Below are positions 24,851 to 34,155 of a DNA stretch of 64,000 bases, in pieces; the stretch's first letter is position 1; each line of letters begins with the position of its first letter. This stretch comes from Edaphobacter flagellatus (GTDB lineage: Bacteria; Acidobacteriota; Terriglobia; Terriglobales; Acidobacteriaceae), in the NCBI RefSeq assembly GCF_025264665.1, contig NZ_CP073697.1, positions 1,116,001-1,180,000 of the forward strand, written 5' to 3'. Under the pieces are notes generated by a model. It saw nothing but the letters and a program-made list of their open reading frames with translations. It was not told the origin of the DNA and did not search any database. Both the position numbers and the translations under genes were made by a program.

Positions 24851-25558
24851 TTACTTATTCTCTGCCTTCGCTTCGATGAAGTACTTCGCCACTGTACGGA
24901 CAAACGGCCGCGCCTCATCGGGAGTCGCCTGGTTACCCTTCAGAATCGTCTCGTACGGCACGGCATCGCCATACATCACGCGGGTATCGTCCTGATTCTG
25001 CGAGAGCACCGAACCGTCAAGATCGATGCCAGCAAACAAACCTTTGCTGCGCGAATAAGTCAGGAGCTCGGCATTCATCTTCCAGTCTGTACCTGCCTGC
25101 GCATTACGCCCCACAGGGCCGGCAGCAGCAGCGGCATCCGCGCCGATCTTGAACTTATTCTTCAGCATGTCTTGCAGGCCGCGGTCGTTCATCGCGATGA
25201 TGATCAGGTCTGTTCCCTGAACGCCAATCTGAAAGCCGAAGCTGCCGCCGGCAAGCTGCACGAACACTGGAGCGCTCCAGCCACGCGGCGTGCGGCACGT
25301 CACCACACCCTGGCCATACTGCGCTCCGAGGACGAAGGCGGCCTTCTTATAGCTGGGAATGACGGTCACGCACTGCGCGCCGGACAGGATCGATGAAGGG
25401 ATCCCTTTATCGGGCGCTGCCATAATTTGCGTAACCACGGCCTGGGCATCCTGTAGCCGCTCTACCAGTTTTGCCTTGTCACTGGCTCCAAATGCCACTG
25501 TTGAGCCAGCTGTCAAAGCCAGCGCACACATCATCACAGACCATCGCTTCATCATCAT
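24851..25558 (-). CDS. Secreted SYLF (Ysc84-type) lipid-binding protein
   Basis: 235 residues with a signal peptide (residues ~1-24, LALTAGSTVAFG). The SYLF domain shows CVTVIPSYKKAAFVLGAQYGQGV, GGSFGFQIGVQGTDLI and the name-giving LLTYSRSKGLFAGIDLDGS. Eukaryotic SYLF domains bind phosphoinositides and actin; in bacteria the role is unknown, with an envelope function inferred. The start codon is one of three consecutive ATGs. Confidence 0.88.
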   Translation of the reverse strand: MMMKRWSVMMCALALTAGSTVAFGASDKAKLVERLQDAQAVVTQIMAAPDKGIPSSILSGAQCVTVIPSYKKAAFVLGAQYGQGVVTCRTPRGWSAPVFVQLAGGSFGFQIGVQGTDLIIIAMNDRGLQDMLKNKFKIGADAAAAAGPVGRNAQAGTDWKMNAELLTYSRSKGLFAGIDLDGSVLSQNQDDTRVMYGDAVPYETILKGNQATPDEARPFVRTVAKYFIEAKAENK

Positions 25559-25692
25559 TCTTTGTCTTCCTTATCTTTTAAAAACAGCGTTACGAAAGCC
25601 AGAAAATCAAATCTTCTGTTTCCAACAGGATAATGTGATGGCTGAGATAGGCCGGCGTGTTGTACGCATCACCCTCGATACCCCAGGAGATC

Positions 25693-25750
25693 AAAAAAAT
25701 GGGGGTTGTAGAGAAGTGCCTGGATCACCAGGCGCGCTCTCTACAACCCC
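25693..25750 (-). terminator. Large nested terminator hairpin after the LuxR-type gene
   Basis: A perfect 13-bp outer stem (GGGGTTGTAGAGA 25702-25714, TCTCTACAACCCC 25738-25750) encloses a perfect 6-bp inner stem (GCCTGG/CCAGGC at 25718-25733). On the minus strand it is followed by ATTTTTTTG, a textbook U-tract. It lies 124 bases after the regulator stop. I see no gene in 25559-25874 (316 bases); this hairpin and the dyad at 25815 are its main contents. Confidence 0.85.
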
Positions 25751-25814
25751 TCTCCCAGGTCTGTGTTGCTAATGAAAGGGTGCCTCAGCGCGCCAAAGTC
25801 CACAACGGTACGGA

Positions 25815-25840
25815 GGTCTGTAGACCTTCGGATACAGACC
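25815..25840. repeat. 8-bp dyad GGTCTGTA/TACAGACC
   Basis: Perfect arms at 25815-25822 and 25833-25840 with a 10-base loop lie between the LuxR-type stop and the larger terminator. It could be an upstream element of the same termination region or a protein site. Confidence 0.5.
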
Positions 25841-25874
25841 AGATGAAACCGATTACCCGACTAGCCGAGTATGG

Positions 25875-26588
25875 CTATCTTGTCACCAGGTTCCGGCTAA
25901 CCGCCTGCATTGTCAATGCGATACGGTTTTCCACCCCAACCTTGCGCATCAGTCTGCCGACATGGGCCTTGACCGTCGCGGCATCGATCCCAAGTGCTTC
26001 TGCAATCTCACGATTCGGCTGACCGGCTACCAGAAGCCTCAGAACCTGACTCTCGCGTTCGGTAAATTTCGGCTCCGCCGGCGCCACTGAAACATCCCCG
26101 CGCGGGGCCTCCAGCAGGCGCGCCAGAACCTTGCGAGGAGCCCACACCGAACCATCACTGACGATCTCTACAGCCATCCGTATCTCGTTCTCACGAGCCG
26201 TATGCGATAGGTATCCTTTGGCTCCTGCGCCGATCACACGCTGCACATATTCATGCGATTCTTCAAGTCCGATCACGATCAATCGCAGATGCGGTCGCGT
26301 CCGGCGAAACGTCTCCAGCAGTTCGAACAGATGGTCAGTGCAAGCCGCATCGATCATGATGACCGATACGCCGGACGCGTCCAGGGCGCCCGGCACAGAG
26401 AGCGGCAGCACCTCGATACCACTCTCGGCAAAGATCGTCTCAAGGCCCAGCACACGCAGAGCGTCAGTTGCAATCAGGCCAATACGCTGTTGTTCCTTCG
26501 GCGCAATCTCAGTCATAACTGCGAAACCTGGGGAAAGCTGCTGCTCTTCCCCAGATGAACTCAGGGAAAGCGGCGGCCATTCAGCCAT
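25875..26588 (-). CDS. LuxR-family response regulator with receiver-like domain
   Basis: About 237 residues from ATG 26588 (AAGGA upstream). A receiver-like domain (~35-150) includes IGLIATDALRVLG, VSVIMIDAAC (a possible phospho-Asp) and VIGAGAKGYLSH with the conserved Lys. Only one of the usual acidic pair is present near the first strand, so phosphorylation is uncertain. The NarL-type helix-turn-helix is clear: FTERESQVLRLLVAG, NREIAEALGIDAATVKAHV. No histidine kinase gene is adjacent. Its target genes are unknown. Confidence 0.85.
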   Translation of the reverse strand: MAEWPPLSLSSSGEEQQLSPGFAVMTEIAPKEQQRIGLIATDALRVLGLETIFAESGIEVLPLSVPGALDASGVSVIMIDAACTDHLFELLETFRRTRPHLRLIVIGLEESHEYVQRVIGAGAKGYLSHTARENEIRMAVEIVSDGSVWAPRKVLARLLEAPRGDVSVAPAEPKFTERESQVLRLLVAGQPNREIAEALGIDAATVKAHVGRLMRKVGVENRIALTMQAVSRNLVTR

Positions 26589-26696
26589 TACTTCGTTTTT
26601 CCTTATAAAGTAAGGGGCCCTGAGATATGCCGCTCTCACACCGAAAACGGCACTCTCTTATTGATACTTCCGATCCACACTATCAGGAAAACACTT

Positions 26697-27251
26697 TTAC
26701 AGCTTCGGGAGAACGATCCCCTGCTGCTTCTGGTATTTGCCCTTGCGATCTGCGTAACTCACTTCGCAGACCTCATCGGACTGGAAGAACAGTATCTGAC
26801 AGAGACCCTCGTTCGCGTACACTCTCGCCGGAAGCGGTGTCGTGTTGGATATCTCCAGCGTGACATACCCTTCCCATTCCGGCTCGAAAGGTGTGACATT
26901 TACGATAATGCCGCAACGAGCATATGTCGACTTGCCAACGCAGATCGTCAGCACATCGCGGGGTATCTTGAAGTATTCGATCGACCGGGCCAGCGCGAAA
27001 GAGTTTGGAGGAACGATGACGCTATCGGCCTCAACCGAAACAAAGGAGCGCTCATCAAACTTCTTTGGATCAATAATGGCGCTGTTAACGTTCGTAAAGA
27101 TCTTGAACTCGTTCGAGACCCTCAGATCATACCCATAAGACGATAGTCCGTAAGAGATAACACCCTCGCGGACCTGTTTCTCGCTGAACGGGGCAATCAT
27201 TCCATGTTCTTTCGCCTGCTGGCGAATCCAACGGTCGCTTTTAATAGCCAC
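26697..27251 (-). CDS. dcd: dCTP deaminase
   Basis: 184 residues from GTG 27251. Signatures are [46 protein letters not shown] and the catalytic Glu in [14 protein letters not shown]. It deaminates dCTP to dUTP, feeding dTMP synthesis. The length suits the monofunctional enzyme, and I see no certain sign of the bifunctional dUTP-forming type. Confidence 0.93.
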   Translation of the reverse strand: MAIKSDRWIRQQAKEHGMIAPFSEKQVREGVISYGLSSYGYDLRVSNEFKIFTNVNSAIIDPKKFDERSFVSVEADSVIVPPNSFALARSIEYFKIPRDVLTICVGKSTYARCGIIVNVTPFEPEWEGYVTLEISNTTPLPARVYANEGLCQILFFQSDEVCEVSYADRKGKYQKQQGIVLPKL

Positions 27252-27301
27252 TCGCCTGTGTTTCCCTTCTTGATGACGTCTGTACTAACAAATATCAATT
27301 T

Positions 27302-27355
27302 ATCTCGGACGACGGGGCTTTGCCTGTGGCAAAATGGGCCGGACGGCTCCGAGAT
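27302..27355. other. Structured segment upstream of HU and dcd
   Basis: ATCTCGGA (27302-27309) pairs with TCCGAGAT (27348-27355), and an inner TTGCC/GGCAA stem sits inside. It lies in the 250-base divergent region. Its role is unknown; it precedes the HU promoter by about 50 bases. Confidence 0.4.
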
Positions 27356-27401
27356 GCCGGTACTGTCATTAGATTCTTCATCTTACGGTAGAGGTCCACC
27401 A

Positions 27402-27430
27402 TTGACAATCTGCCTGTGACTTTCTACTAT
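27402..27430 (+). promoter_or_regulatory. Strong sigma-70 promoter for the HU gene
   Basis: A perfect TTGACA (27402-27407), an ideal 17-base spacer, and TACTAT (27425-27430, five of six). Transcription would start near 27437, giving a leader of about 65 bases. Strong expression suits an abundant nucleoid protein. Confidence 0.75.
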
Positions 27431-27501
27431 CACGTTACTAATCCCGGTCAGTTGTACCCGTAACGCATTTCAAATCTACAGCCCAAGGACGGCGGCCCAA
27501 A

Positions 27502-27771
27502 ATGATAAAGCAGGATTTAATACAGAGGGTTGTTGAGCGTACCGGCCTGCCACGAACGAAAGCAGAGGCTGCGGTAGACGCTATCTTCGAGAGCATGAAA
27601 CAAACCCTGGTTGCAGGCGATCGCATTGAACTGCGTGGCTTTGGCGTCTTCACCGTCAAACCGCGCAAGACAGGCATCGGACGCAATCCCAGAACTGGAG
27701 CCGAGGTCACCATTGCCCCCGGCAAGGCTGTCCGCTTCAAGCCAGGCAAAGAGCTGCATCTGCTCACCTAG
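27502..27771 (+). CDS. HU/IHF-family nucleoid DNA-binding protein
   Basis: 89 residues. MIKQDLIQRVVERTGLPRTKAEAAVDAIFESM forms the dimerisation helices. GDRIELRGFGVFTVKPRK and the DNA-clamping arm GRNPRTGAEVTIAPGKAVRFKPGKEL are the HU/IHF signature, with the intercalating Pro in RNP. HU homodimer versus IHF-like subunit cannot be decided from one gene. Confidence 0.93.
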   Translation: MIKQDLIQRVVERTGLPRTKAEAAVDAIFESMKQTLVAGDRIELRGFGVFTVKPRKTGIGRNPRTGAEVTIAPGKAVRFKPGKELHLLT

Positions 27772-27792
27772 CAGCTTTTGGCTTAGGTATTG

Positions 27793-30285
27793 TTACATCA
27801 GGTGCACGGCATCCACGTCGACCACCAGGTTTCGGCGTGGAATCTCTCGTGTCTCCGCAAAAGCCAGCATCGCACGTAAGGTGCTGCCCAGCGATTGCCG
27901 CTTCTCTGCCTTCAGCACAAAGTGGTAGCGGTAAATCCGCTTTAGTCGGGAGATAGGCGCTGCGGCAGGACCAAGCACGCGCACTTTGTCGAGCCGTGTC
28001 TGCTGGAACCATCGCCCCAGCTCCGCTGACCAGCCTGTTGCCTCTTCCAGCCGTTCACTTTGCACCACAACGTTAGCCAGCACGGCATACGGCGGATAGT
28101 GCATCCATCGCCGGTACTGCATCTCCTTGGCTACGAACCCCGGGTAATCGTGGTCCGCCGCGAACTTCACTGCGTAGTGATCTGGATGATACGTCTGTAC
28201 CAATACCTTGCCGGGTAACTCGCCCCGGCCTGCCCGACCCGATACCTGTGTCAGCAGCTGAAAGACTCGCTCCGCCGCGCGAAAGTCCGGCAGTCCCAGA
28301 GCAAAATCTGCGCCAACGACTCCCACCAGCGTCACTCCATGGATATCGTGACCCTTCGCGATCATCTGCGTACCGACCAGCAGATTGATCTCGCCTGCAT
28401 GCAGTCGGCTCAGCAGGCGCTCCATATCGCTGCGTCCACGCACCGTGTCGCGATCCATACGGCCGATGCGCGCATGCGGAAAGATCTCCTGCAGCCGCTC
28501 CTCTCCTTGCTGCGACCCTGCACCAAGAAAATAAAGGTGCTCGCTCTCGCACTTCGGACATTTTTTCGGAACGCCGCGACGGAAGCCACAGTAATGGCAC
28601 TCCAGCCGCTGGCCCGGCTGCGCGATGGCATCATTGCCGCTCACCGGTTTGTGATACGTCATCGAGATGGCGCAGTTCTCGCACTCAATCTTCTCGCCGC
28701 AACTGCGACACATCACCACAAAAGAATAGCCGCGACGATTCAGCAGAATGATCGCCTGCTCTCCGCGTGCAATCGTCGCCTCGGTTTCTTCTATCAGCCG
28801 CCGCGAAAAAATCTGCTCCTGCCCTGTCTCGCGAAATTCGTTCCGCATATCGACCCGCTCTACTGCGGGCAACGGACGATCGGCAACCCGCTGCCGCATC
28901 TCCACGCGCGCATAACGGCCCTTCTCGGCATTTGCCCAGCTTTCGAGAGACGGCGTGGCAGAGCCTAATACAACTACCGCTTCATTGAGCTTCGCGCGCA
29001 TAACGGCAACATCGCGCCCGTGGTATCGCGGTGTCTCTTCCTGCTTGTAACTGCCATCGTGCTCCTCGTCTACGATGATCAGCCCCAGGTCCTTCAACGG
29101 AGCGAATACCGCCGACCGCGTTCCCACCGCAACCCGCGCTTCACCCCGGCGAATCCTATGCCACTGCTCTGCCCGCTCATCCGGGGTAAGCTGCGAGTGC
29201 AGCAGAGCAACCTCATCCCCAAATGCCGCGACAAGCTGCCCCGTCATCGCCGGAGTCAGCCCAATTTCCGGCACCAGCAATAGAGCGCTCTTCCCTGCGT
29301 CCAATGCCCGCCGCATCGCGGCAAAGTACACCGCCGTCTTTCCCGACCCCGTCACGCCGTACAACAGATGTGGCTTGAAGCCTCCCTGCACCATCGCCGC
29401 TGCAATCGTTCCTAAAGCCTCCATCTGGGCCTCATTCAGCGCGTGCTCATGTGCATGCTTTTTCCCATGCGATCCAACGCCACCGAAATGGAATGCCTCG
29501 GCAACTTCCTCCACACGTACCAGCTCGCGCTTCACCAGCGTTGCCAGGGTCGATTCCGGTACGCCGCGACGCCCCAGCGTCTCCTTCAGATCACGCACAC
29601 GCATGCGCCCGCCCACCGCAGCCAGCTCAGCCAGGATCGCCGTCTGGTTTGTATTCAGCTTCGGCAGACGTGCATCGTCCACGAGAACAGCCACCTTTTC
29701 CAGGCGCCGTGCATCCCGCTCCTCTGCCACAGCCTCGCGCAGGAGCCACTTCTTGCGGACCATCCCCTCCAGCAGCGCTTTATTCGCTCCAGTGGCCGAA
29801 CGTAGCGCCGACATCTTTGCCGCCTCGCCGCTCTCCAGATAGTTCAGTACCGCATATTCGCGATTCTGCTCCTCAGGAGACAGCTTCGAGCGCCGCGAAG
29901 CTCCCTTCGCAGCACCTTCAAACAGCACCTTTCGCCCAACGTCGGTAAGGCTGTAGACAAAGTGTCGCTTGACCTCTGCGCCCAGCGGAAGCATCCCACG
30001 CAGCACTTCGCCAAGCGGAGCCACATAATACTGCGCGATCCACTGCGCCAGTTCCATCAACTCGGCGGGCAGGATGGCAGCGTCATCCAACACCTGCTGT
30101 ACCGGCTTGATCTCAAAATCGTCTGCGGGCGCCTCATCATGCACCCGCATGACCAACCCCATCAGCCTCTGTCCGCTGAACGGCACCAGCACTCGCGCCC
30201 CCACCACAGGAGCCACACCGTTCACCGCATAGGTAAACGTCTGGTCCAATGGGACTGGCAGAGCAACATCGCAGTAAAGGGGCAT
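27793..30285 (-). CDS. priA: Primosomal replication helicase PriA
   Basis: 830 residues. The N-terminal DNA-binding domain (DVALPVPLDQTFTYAV ... GARVLVPF) precedes the helicase core with Walker A GVTGSGKT (~313) and DEEH (IIVDEEHDGSYKQ). The zinc-binding cysteine cluster is complete (CRSCGEKIECENC, CHYCGFRRGVPKKCPKC). LVGTQMIAKGHDIHGVTLVGVV and QVSGRAGRGELPGKVLVQTY are helicase motifs V/VI. PriA restarts stalled forks by reloading the replisome. It converges with the HU gene. Confidence 0.96.
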   Translation of the reverse strand: MPLYCDVALPVPLDQTFTYAVNGVAPVVGARVLVPFSGQRLMGLVMRVHDEAPADDFEIKPVQQVLDDAAILPAELMELAQWIAQYYVAPLGEVLRGMLPLGAEVKRHFVYSLTDVGRKVLFEGAAKGASRRSKLSPEEQNREYAVLNYLESGEAAKMSALRSATGANKALLEGMVRKKWLLREAVAEERDARRLEKVAVLVDDARLPKLNTNQTAILAELAAVGGRMRVRDLKETLGRRGVPESTLATLVKRELVRVEEVAEAFHFGGVGSHGKKHAHEHALNEAQMEALGTIAAAMVQGGFKPHLLYGVTGSGKTAVYFAAMRRALDAGKSALLLVPEIGLTPAMTGQLVAAFGDEVALLHSQLTPDERAEQWHRIRRGEARVAVGTRSAVFAPLKDLGLIIVDEEHDGSYKQEETPRYHGRDVAVMRAKLNEAVVVLGSATPSLESWANAEKGRYARVEMRQRVADRPLPAVERVDMRNEFRETGQEQIFSRRLIEETEATIARGEQAIILLNRRGYSFVVMCRSCGEKIECENCAISMTYHKPVSGNDAIAQPGQRLECHYCGFRRGVPKKCPKCESEHLYFLGAGSQQGEERLQEIFPHARIGRMDRDTVRGRSDMERLLSRLHAGEINLLVGTQMIAKGHDIHGVTLVGVVGADFALGLPDFRAAERVFQLLTQVSGRAGRGELPGKVLVQTYHPDHYAVKFAADHDYPGFVAKEMQYRRWMHYPPYAVLANVVVQSERLEEATGWSAELGRWFQQTRLDKVRVLGPAAAPISRLKRIYRYHFVLKAEKRQSLGSTLRAMLAFAETREIPRRNLVVDVDAVHLM

Positions 30286-30363
30286 CCCATCCAGCTTAAT
30301 CGTTCCTGATGTGTGGATGTTCTCGACGGGGGCCTGCGGGCCGGCGGATGCGCTAACCCGCCC

Positions 30364-30888
30364 CTATGCCGGCGTCTGGGATGAGATCAGCAGCAGGCTC
30401 ACGCTTCCTTCCGTCGTCCTCTTGTGCGGAGTCATACGCGGTACAAACAGATAGTCACCCTTCTTCAGAATGACGGTTCTGGCTCCCTCCGACTCCGGAG
30501 CAAGCCACTCGCCGGGCTTCGTCTCATGTGTGCCCTTCGGCGTTCCGCCCAGCTCATACTTCGTCTCACCGTCCAGCACCTGAAAGACGTGGTCGCGCGT
30601 CGCATGCCACTCAAACTCCTTGGCAGCCTTCCGCGTCTCCTCGTTGATAATCATCAGCGTGCCCGGCGAGGTCAGCAGATTCTTCGTCCCATTGTTAGCC
30701 TGTACGCTCTTCAACTCTCCTGCCATTTCGGCAGCCGTAAAGACCTGTACCTTGCTGCCGTCTGACACCTGCCCCATAGCGGAGCCCGCGGTTGAAGCAC
30801 GCAGCATCGTGTCAGCTAAAGGGGAAGCGACGGCTGCGGCAATTGGAGCCGTCAGCAGAAAATTGCGGCGAGTCTGTTTGTTAGCCAT
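30364..30888 (-). CDS. Tat-exported cupin-domain protein
   Basis: About 174 residues from ATG 30888. MANKQTRRNFLLTAPIAAAVASP is a twin-arginine signal. The cupin part has FEWHATRDHVFQVLDGETKYELGG and VPRMTPHKRTTEGSVSLLLIS. The second metal His is present (TPHKR), while the first motif is degenerate. The function is unknown. Its upstream neighbour, the FadL-like porin gene, ends 51 bases before it on the same strand. Confidence 0.78.
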   Translation of the reverse strand: MANKQTRRNFLLTAPIAAAVASPLADTMLRASTAGSAMGQVSDGSKVQVFTAAEMAGELKSVQANNGTKNLLTSPGTLMIINEETRKAAKEFEWHATRDHVFQVLDGETKYELGGTPKGTHETKPGEWLAPESEGARTVILKKGDYLFVPRMTPHKRTTEGSVSLLLISSQTPA

Positions 30889-30938
30889 GGCTGAAAGTGA
30901 AACACACCACACCCCAGCCGCGCCACTCCCTTGTTTTC

Positions 30939-32291
30939 TCAAAAAACGATAGCGAAGGTCGTCGCCAACGTCTGCGTGCTGATCTCTGTTTGGCTGTTGT
31001 TGTATTCTCCTGCGCGCAGAAGACTCTGCCCCACGGATGCGGTATGCGGCAAGCCAGCCTGGTATCCAGCATCCAACCTGTAACGGCTACGATGGTAGCC
31101 TACTCCCGCAGCCACGCTTGCCTGCGTAATCGATGCTGTGAGTGGAGTCAGTGTCGCGGCAGGAACAGGATTGTTCCCGGCGACAAAGCCCCCACGCAGG
31201 GTAAGGTTTGGCGTCATCGCCCTCTCCACGCCTATGTGAACGATTGCCTGATTGCTCCAGTTCAACGGAATCACATCATGGAACCCATTCGATCCCACCA
31301 GTCCATTCAAGTCGGCATTCGTTCCCTCGGACACAGTAAGCCCTAGATGATCGAAGGCATTTCCCCAGCCTACGAAATCCACACTGGCAAAGACCTTCGT
31401 TTTCGTGCTTGCATTCCAGGCCATACCCGCTCTGCCAATCTGAGGCAACGTATAGTTGAACTTCGACGAGTAGCGAAAATTCGGCTGAAATTTCCCTGTC
31501 AATCCGAGCGCCGCCAGCAACGCACTCAGATTCCCAACCGCCGTCCCGGTACTGTTGATGGTTGTCGGTGTCCTGTATGTTATTCCTACGTGCACCTTTG
31601 GCGTTGGTGTATAGATCACTCCGATAGAACCGTTCCAGCCAACTCCAGTGGTCTTCATCGTCAGCAGCGTCTTCAGTCCTTTTAGCACCGGCTGCTGCTG
31701 AAAAATCGTCGGCGCGATCAACGTCGTCGAGTCGTAAACCACCCCGAACGTCCCTCCGATCTGGAGCCTCTTCCCCAGCGGATGCGCCACCCCCAGCGCA
31801 AAACGTTCGTTCAGCAGAGACGACTTGTTCTGCTGATAGCCGTATGTCACCCCAGCAGTTCCAGGAGCGTCGTAGTAATACCAGTTCGCCGCCAATGACA
31901 CATCCGGTGTAGCCGAAACAGCAAACCTCCACGGCGATCTGCCTACACTCGACACAAATGCCACCGCCGGCGCCAGGCCCAGCAGCGGATCCAGCCTGCT
32001 ATTTGTACTCGTTGCACTCGTATAGCTCCCATGAGCCAGAATCGCCAGCCCACCTACCTCCAGCGACCGCCCCTCGATCAAACCGATCCCTGCAGGATTT
32101 CCGACAGAAACGGCACCCAAAGCGCCATGAGGCATAGCGACATCGGAATGTCCTACACCCAGAGAGGCACCATTCACTGTGCCATTAAACAGATCCTGGC
32201 CGTAGCCAGACGAGCCCGCAATGAACATGCCTGCAGACAACACCAAGGAGAGAAGACGAAGAGAAATACGATAAAAACGATCCGAGTGCAT
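30939..32291 (-). CDS. FadL/OmpP1/TodX-family outer-membrane transport protein
   Basis: About 450 residues from ATG 32291, with a signal peptide (LLSLVLSAGMFIAGSSGYGQ). After an N-terminal NPAGIGLIEG segment typical of FadL plugs, the chain is a series of amphipathic strands (FAVSATPDVSLAANWYYYD, HVGITYRTPTTI, VFASVDFVGWG) and ends in Phe (TFAIVF), the outer-membrane assembly signal. The family passively imports hydrophobic compounds such as fatty acids or aromatics; the ligand is not predictable here. Confidence 0.82.
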   Translation of the reverse strand: MHSDRFYRISLRLLSLVLSAGMFIAGSSGYGQDLFNGTVNGASLGVGHSDVAMPHGALGAVSVGNPAGIGLIEGRSLEVGGLAILAHGSYTSATSTNSRLDPLLGLAPAVAFVSSVGRSPWRFAVSATPDVSLAANWYYYDAPGTAGVTYGYQQNKSSLLNERFALGVAHPLGKRLQIGGTFGVVYDSTTLIAPTIFQQQPVLKGLKTLLTMKTTGVGWNGSIGVIYTPTPKVHVGITYRTPTTINSTGTAVGNLSALLAALGLTGKFQPNFRYSSKFNYTLPQIGRAGMAWNASTKTKVFASVDFVGWGNAFDHLGLTVSEGTNADLNGLVGSNGFHDVIPLNWSNQAIVHIGVERAMTPNLTLRGGFVAGNNPVPAATLTPLTASITQASVAAGVGYHRSRYRLDAGYQAGLPHTASVGQSLLRAGEYNNSQTEISTQTLATTFAIVF

Positions 32292-32467
32292 TGGGATTCG
32301 TCCTGTGCATAAGGAGATGTTGCGAACGTATCGCCGTACAGCAATGTCAGTCTTCTCCTGCTCATGCCCGCAAATCATCACGCAAAAGTCGTATGAATCC
32401 TCAAGAAAGCAGTAGTTCCCGATTTAGGAAATCAGTCTTCACGTGCGCCTGCTATCCTTTTCGCACC

Positions 32468-33154
32468 ATGAAGGCCGCCGCCTCCCTCCTTTCGCTGCTC
32501 CTCGTCCTTACTGCATGCAACCCGCGTCCTGCGCCGACACCTGAACCCAAACCGTCTCCTCGCTCCGGCACAGCACTCGCCGAACGAGGCTCTCGGACTC
32601 TTCCGCAGGCCACCGGCACCTTCGACTACTACCTGCTCAACCTCTCCTGGTCGCCCGAATTCTGCTACTCCCACGCCGACAAACCTGAGTGCGCCCAGCA
32701 CCTCGCCTTCGTGCTGCATGGACTCTGGCCACAGAACCTCGACGGCACCTATCCGCAGAACTGCGCCGACGCACCCGGACCAGCCAATCCGGCTCAATAT
32801 TCCGATATCTACCCCGACCCCGGCCTGCTTCAGCACGAGTGGAAAACCCACGGTACCTGCTCTGGCCTCTCACCCGACGACTTCTTTTCGACCGCCCGCA
32901 AGGCCACACAGTCCGTCGCCATTCCCTCGCAGCTCACGCAACTGACCAGTCAGATCTCGATGCCACCGGAACAGATTCTGGGTCTCTTCACAGCCACCAA
33001 CCCGCAGATTCCGCGCGGCTCGCTTGCTCTCTCCTGCGGCAACAACTACCTCACCGCTGTGGAGGTCTGCCTCAATAAGCAGCTCCAGCCCACATCCTGC
33101 GGCCCTATCCGCTCCTGCCGCGCCAATACGGTTCGCATCCCACCGCCACAATAG
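32468..33154 (+). CDS. Ribonuclease T2-family lipoprotein
   Basis: 228 residues from ATG 32468. LLSLLLVLTACNP is a lipobox, so the enzyme is anchored outside the cytoplasm. CAS I is FVLHGLWPQ (His 84) and CAS II is HEWKTHGTC (Glu 124, His 128). In the usual CAS II (EWxKHGTC) a Lys directly precedes the His; here the order is Lys-Thr-His, so that Lys is displaced. Several Cys could form the family disulfides. It should cut RNA through a 2',3'-cyclic intermediate, probably for scavenging. The longer frame from 32291 is antisense to the porin start and rejected. Confidence 0.88.
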   Translation: MKAAASLLSLLLVLTACNPRPAPTPEPKPSPRSGTALAERGSRTLPQATGTFDYYLLNLSWSPEFCYSHADKPECAQHLAFVLHGLWPQNLDGTYPQNCADAPGPANPAQYSDIYPDPGLLQHEWKTHGTCSGLSPDDFFSTARKATQSVAIPSQLTQLTSQISMPPEQILGLFTATNPQIPRGSLALSCGNNYLTAVEVCLNKQLQPTSCGPIRSCRANTVRIPPPQ

Positions 33155-33182
33155 ATCGTTCGTTTACAGATCGTTCGTCTAC
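33153..33182 (+). repeat. 15-base tandem duplication after the RNase gene
   Basis: AGATCGTTCGTTTAC (33153-33167) is followed directly by AGATCGTTCGTCTAC (33168-33182), with one mismatch. The first copy begins inside the stop codon. Confidence 0.7.
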
Positions 33183-33211
33183 GCTTTGCTTAATCGGCAG
33201 GATGAAAGACG

Positions 33212-34120
33212 TTATCCCTTGGATGGTACTTTCAGCCCCATCTCCTTCATCACCATCTGAAGGTCTTTCCAGGCCTCGGCCTTCTGCCGTGGGTCGCGCA
33301 GAAGAAACGCCGGATGATACGTCACCGCCAGCTTCGCGCCGCGGCAGCTATGCCAGCGTCCACGCAATCCAGCCAGCGACTGCTTCACGCCAAGCAGGTA
33401 CGTCGCCGCCGTAGAACCCAGCGCGACGATAAACTCCGGCTGCACCACATCGATCTGCTTCAGCAGAAACTGCGAGCACGTCGTCGCCTCTACCGGCTCC
33501 GGTGTCCGGTTTCCCGGCGGACGGCACTTCACGATATTCGCAATATAAACCTGCTCGCGCTTCAGGCCCATTGCGCCAATCATGTTGTTTAGTAGCTGCC
33601 CTGCCTTGCCTACGAACGGCAGACCTTGAGCATCCTCGTCGGCACCTGGGCCTTCACCGACAAACATCAGCCGTGCACTCGGATCACCATCCGCAAAGAC
33701 AATCTTGTGCCGCCCTGCGTATGCCAGCGGACAGCGTGTGCAATCGCCAATCTCTTCCTGGATCGCACGCAACGCCGCAGGACGATCCGCCGCAACCATA
33801 CGCTTCTCAGGCAGAGGAGCAAGGTTATTAAAACTCACCAGCTTCAAATTTGGAGGCTCCAGGAACTCAGATCGCGAAGAACTTATAGGAGTGGGCGCAG
33901 GCCGAACCGGCACAGCAACAACATGCTCCGCAGAGGATGGAACTGCAACCTTCTCTGGCACAGGATGAGCAGTGACTGGCAAAGCCTCAGCCACAGGAGC
34001 ACTCACCTGCTCCACCGCCGAAGCCTCGACCACCGGCTCTCCGCGTCGATAAAAATCGTGTACTCCCAAATCGCGGAAGTACTCTACATACGCACGCAGA
34101 TGCTCGGCCTCTCCTGACAT
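33212..34120 (-). CDS. Family 4 uracil-DNA glycosylase
   Basis: 302 residues. A variable Pro/Val/Ala-rich N-terminal half (to ~100) precedes the catalytic domain: CTRCPL and later Cys for the iron-sulfur cluster, motif GEGPGADEDAQGLPFVGKAGQLL, IANIVKCRPPGNRTP and YHPAFLLR. It removes uracil from DNA. The N-terminal extension is longer than in most family members, though similar linkers occur in some. It is last in the rpoZ-containing array, 35 bases after the rpoZ stop. Confidence 0.93.
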   Translation of the reverse strand: MSGEAEHLRAYVEYFRDLGVHDFYRRGEPVVEASAVEQVSAPVAEALPVTAHPVPEKVAVPSSAEHVVAVPVRPAPTPISSSRSEFLEPPNLKLVSFNNLAPLPEKRMVAADRPAALRAIQEEIGDCTRCPLAYAGRHKIVFADGDPSARLMFVGEGPGADEDAQGLPFVGKAGQLLNNMIGAMGLKREQVYIANIVKCRPPGNRTPEPVEATTCSQFLLKQIDVVQPEFIVALGSTAATYLLGVKQSLAGLRGRWHSCRGAKLAVTYHPAFLLRDPRQKAEAWKDLQMVMKEMGLKVPSKG

Positions 34121-34155
34121 AGCTCTATGCTATCGCAGAGAAACAACCTCGAAGC

